A DNA stretch of 6,013 bases from a bacterium (GTDB lineage: Bacteria; Patescibacteriota; Minisyncoccia; Minisyncoccales; PEYH01): the NCBI GenBank assembly GCA_021163545.1, contig JAGGTU010000013.1:1-6013 (forward strand). The letters are read 5' to 3'. Shown piece after piece: positions 4,551 through 6,013 of the stretch. Made by a program: the position numbers and the translations under genes. The notes below the pieces were generated by a model. It was not told the DNA's origin and ran no database searches. It was given only the letters and a program-made list of their open reading frames with translations. Every line of letters begins with the position of its first letter. The stretch's first letter is position 1.

Positions 4551-4772
4551 TTACTTTTTTCGATACACAATTCTTCCCCGATTGTCTTCGCTGGAGGGCA
4601 TCTCTACCACTACTCTATCACCGGGCAAAACCTTAATTCTGTAAATTCTTAACTTTCCTGCTAAATGAGCTAAAATCTCTCTTCCATCATCCAGTTTTAC
4701 TTTAAAGGTTGTGCTTGGAAGAGACTCTACTACGATACCTTCTGTTTTATAAACATTTTTCTTTGATGACAT
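4551..4772 (-). CDS. infA: Translation initiation factor IF-1
   Basis: Essential initiation factor that occupies the A site of the 30S subunit and assists IF-2 and IF-3 in start selection. The 73-residue product is a single OB-fold (S1-like) domain: EGIVVESLPSTTFKVKLDDG (about 11-30), ILAHLAGKLRIYRIKVLPGDRVVVEM (about 33-58) and GRIVYRKK at the end, closely following E. coli IF-1 (72 residues). It is the first gene of the ribosomal operon and lies directly behind a strong promoter (4774-4810) whose predicted start site leaves a leader of only 2-3 nt. The mRNA for this gene is thus probably leaderless or nearly so. In many bacteria secY, adk and map lie upstream; here a membrane protein gene does. 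Confidence 0.98.
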   Translation of the reverse strand: MSSKKNVYKTEGIVVESLPSTTFKVKLDDGREILAHLAGKLRIYRIKVLPGDRVVVEMPSSEDNRGRIVYRKK

Positions 4773-4773
4773 C

Positions 4774-4810
4774 TAGGACTGAGTATAACAATTACCTGCT
4801 GATTTGTAAA
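4774..4810 (-). promoter_or_regulatory. Sigma70-type promoter for the infA-rpsI operon
   Basis: On the minus strand TTTACA (4810-4805, -35) and TATACT (4787-4782, -10) are separated by exactly 17 bp; each differs by one base from consensus (TTGACA, TATAAT). The expected transcription start, 7-8 bp past the -10, falls at about 4774-4775, 2-3 nt before the infA ATG. The element lies wholly in the 41-bp gap after the upstream gene, with the -35 beginning 3 nt past its TAA stop. It is therefore placed to drive the ribosomal operon independently of the upstream gene. Confidence 0.8.
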
Positions 4811-4813
4811 GAT

Positions 4814-6013
4814 TTACTTAAATTTTAATAAAATGTCAATATTTGAAATATTTTTTGGGGCTTTCTTGACAAAAAATGGCCAAAATCTCACCTGAGGTTC
4901 TTTTAAAATCTCTGGGTAAATCTCGCGTATATATTTTCTTATATTTTTTGCACTTTGTGATTTGGATACTTCCTTTAATGCAGTCTCATCAATTTTAGAA
5001 TAGATTTCTCCTTCAAATTCAACATCTAATGTTACTACTCCTTCAATATCCACATTACCTTGGGATTTCTTTATGACTAAACTATCGGGATTCAATACTT
5101 TGTCTGGTGGAATTTGAGAATTCACATATTCTTTTATAAATTTCAAAATATGAGAGATTTTTACTGCTGCTACTTTTGCTCTTATTTCTGCCTGATACAA
5201 AAAGTCTTTCTTTTCTTGACCAATTTGAGCATCTACCAGCGTTGTATCAATCACTTCAATTTCTAAAGTTTTCTCTAGGATTTTATACTCATCTTGAGCC
5301 TGTTTTTGCAATCTATCTAAAGCTTCTTTTTCGGCTTGGCTCAAAATAGTATTCTGTGCCTTTTCCACGTCTTCTTCTTTAATTCTAAAAACTTTACTTA
5401 TCCTCCCTCCCTGCATTTTAGAAAAAGATCTTCCATAAACCTTGTAATAAAGGGTAGGAGAATAGTTTCTAAGCCCTGGAATAGAAAAGGATGAGGGGTC
5501 AATATTATATTCTTCTCCTGGCTCAGCAGCCACAACTTCAATATCTTTATATCCGTTAGCAGGCACAGTGAATTTGTTCTTTGCTAAGAATACTCTCGGA
5601 GGTTCCCCCGATGACTGAAATCTTGTGTTGGCGATAAGAGTTACTGGTAAGTGATATTTATTATAGACACGGATGATACCATGTGCTTTTTCTTTTACCT
5701 CTTCTGGAGAGGCGGTAAATCTTTGGGAGATAGTAAAATTCTCTTCCAAGAAAGTAAGAGGCACTGCCTGAGATATTAAATCTATATCTTCAATTTTGTT
5801 GTTAGCTGTTAAAAATACTTGGAACGAAACTTTTTCGGTCTTAGGCCATATCTCAATTGTGGCCTTGCTAGCAGATATAAATTCTCTCAAACTTAAAAGA
5901 AATAAGACTAAAATTACAAAGAAAACAATCAATTTTTTCCATAAAGAACCTCCTTTTGTTCTCTTTGGAGGCGAAACTTTTGTAGTGGGCTTTTTGGGTG
6001 GTCTTATATCGTA
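4814..6013 (-). CDS. Membrane-anchored protein with baseplate-J-like region, 5' end beyond window
   Basis: The frame is open to the window edge, giving 399 visible residues, so the start is not seen. Counting from the edge, residues 1-27 are basic and proline-rich (KKPTTKVSPPKRTKGG) and probably cytoplasmic. Residues 28-42 form one membrane helix (LIVFFVILVLFLLSL), followed by KATIEIWPKTE. The exported part has KAHGIIRVYNK (about 110-120), a beta-rich AAEPGEEYNI motif (about 162-171), SIPGL (about 177-181), KMQGG and a helical stretch (about 212-249), then a beta-rich C-terminus. This layout matches CPR proteins that automated pipelines label baseplate J/gp47 family. The true role is unknown and phage function is not implied. 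A TTG at 5932 would cut through the basic flank of the helix and has no properly spaced Shine-Dalgarno, so a 5'-partial gene is the better reading. The infA promoter starts 3 nt after its stop. Confidence 0.85.
   Translation of the reverse strand, partial: YDIRPPKKPTTKVSPPKRTKGGSLWKKLIVFFVILVLFLLSLREFISASKATIEIWPKTEKVSFQVFLTANNKIEDIDLISQAVPLTFLEENFTISQRFTASPEEVKEKAHGIIRVYNKYHLPVTLIANTRFQSSGEPPRVFLAKNKFTVPANGYKDIEVVAAEPGEEYNIDPSSFSIPGLRNYSPTLYYKVYGRSFSKMQGGRISKVFRIKEEDVEKAQNTILSQAEKEALDRLQKQAQDEYKILEKTLEIEVIDTTLVDAQIGQEKKDFLYQAEIRAKVAAVKISHILKFIKEYVNSQIPPDKVLNPDSLVIKKSQGNVDIEGVVTLDVEFEGEIYSKIDETALKEVSKSQSAKNIRKYIREIYPEILKEPQVRFWPFFVKKAPKNISNIDILLKFK

Noticed and set aside
4215..4644. Plus-strand frames running through the octamer arrays
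   Set aside because: They are open because the array unit cannot contain stop codons; the remainder is antisense to rpsM, rpmJ and infA.
4814..5932. Phage baseplate gene suggesting a prophage or contractile injection system
   Set aside because: The J-like label arises from a shared domain in a CPR membrane-anchored protein. No tail, sheath or other phage genes are nearby and it adjoins the core ribosomal operon.
5868..5942. Short frame MEKIDCFLCNF behind a perfect AAAGGAGG at good spacing
   Set aside because: It is 24 codons, out of frame within the membrane protein gene, and GGAGG there simply encodes Gly-Gly before the membrane helix. A true leader peptide seems unlikely.

Overview
The window is a low-GC stretch of a bacterial chromosome with essentially every gene on the minus strand. 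It is dominated by an alpha-operon-type ribosomal protein cluster. In transcription order (high to low coordinates) it runs infA, rpmJ, rpsM, rpsK, rpsD, rpoA, rplQ, rplM, rpsI. The organism is most likely a member of the Candidate Phyla Radiation (Patescibacteria), possibly Microgenomates-like. This rests on the AT-rich sequence, the C-terminal style of S13 (GSGRKPPPAPK), a membrane-anchored baseplate-J-like gene of the type common in CPR genomes, and a degenerate CCAAGTACC/CAAATCCC-type repeat. It is inference from memory of such genomes, not a database match.

Layout. From 6013 to 4814 lies the 3' part of a single-pass membrane protein with a J-like exported region; its 5' end is outside the window. 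A 41-bp gap then holds a near-consensus sigma70-type promoter whose predicted start site lies only 2-3 nt before the infA ATG. The ribosomal operon follows down to 479. Its distal half (rpoA-rplQ-rplM-rpsI) is packed with gaps of 1-3 nt. Its proximal half is different: the four gaps infA/rpmJ, rpmJ/rpsM, rpsM/rpsK and rpsK/rpsD are each filled by an array of a strand-symmetric 8-bp unit, TCGAnATn (27 units in all). The rpsD/rpoA gap instead holds a long imperfect hairpin. After rpsI comes a terminator-like hairpin (425-453), then the 5' part of a 3-methyladenine DNA glycosylase gene (mpg) that runs off the window. Its last visible codons are made of low-complexity repeat sequence.

Together the operon supplies initiation factor IF-1, four small-subunit proteins (S13, S11, S4, S9), three large-subunit proteins (L36, L17, L13) and the RNA polymerase alpha subunit, the classic coupling of translation and transcription machinery. 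None of the nine start codons has a recognisable Shine-Dalgarno sequence, and all ten stop codons seen are TAA.

The feature most worth a second look is the octamer array set. It begins 0-2 nt after a stop codon every time, ends 2-8 nt before the next start, reads the same on both strands, and by construction contains no stop codon in any of the six frames.
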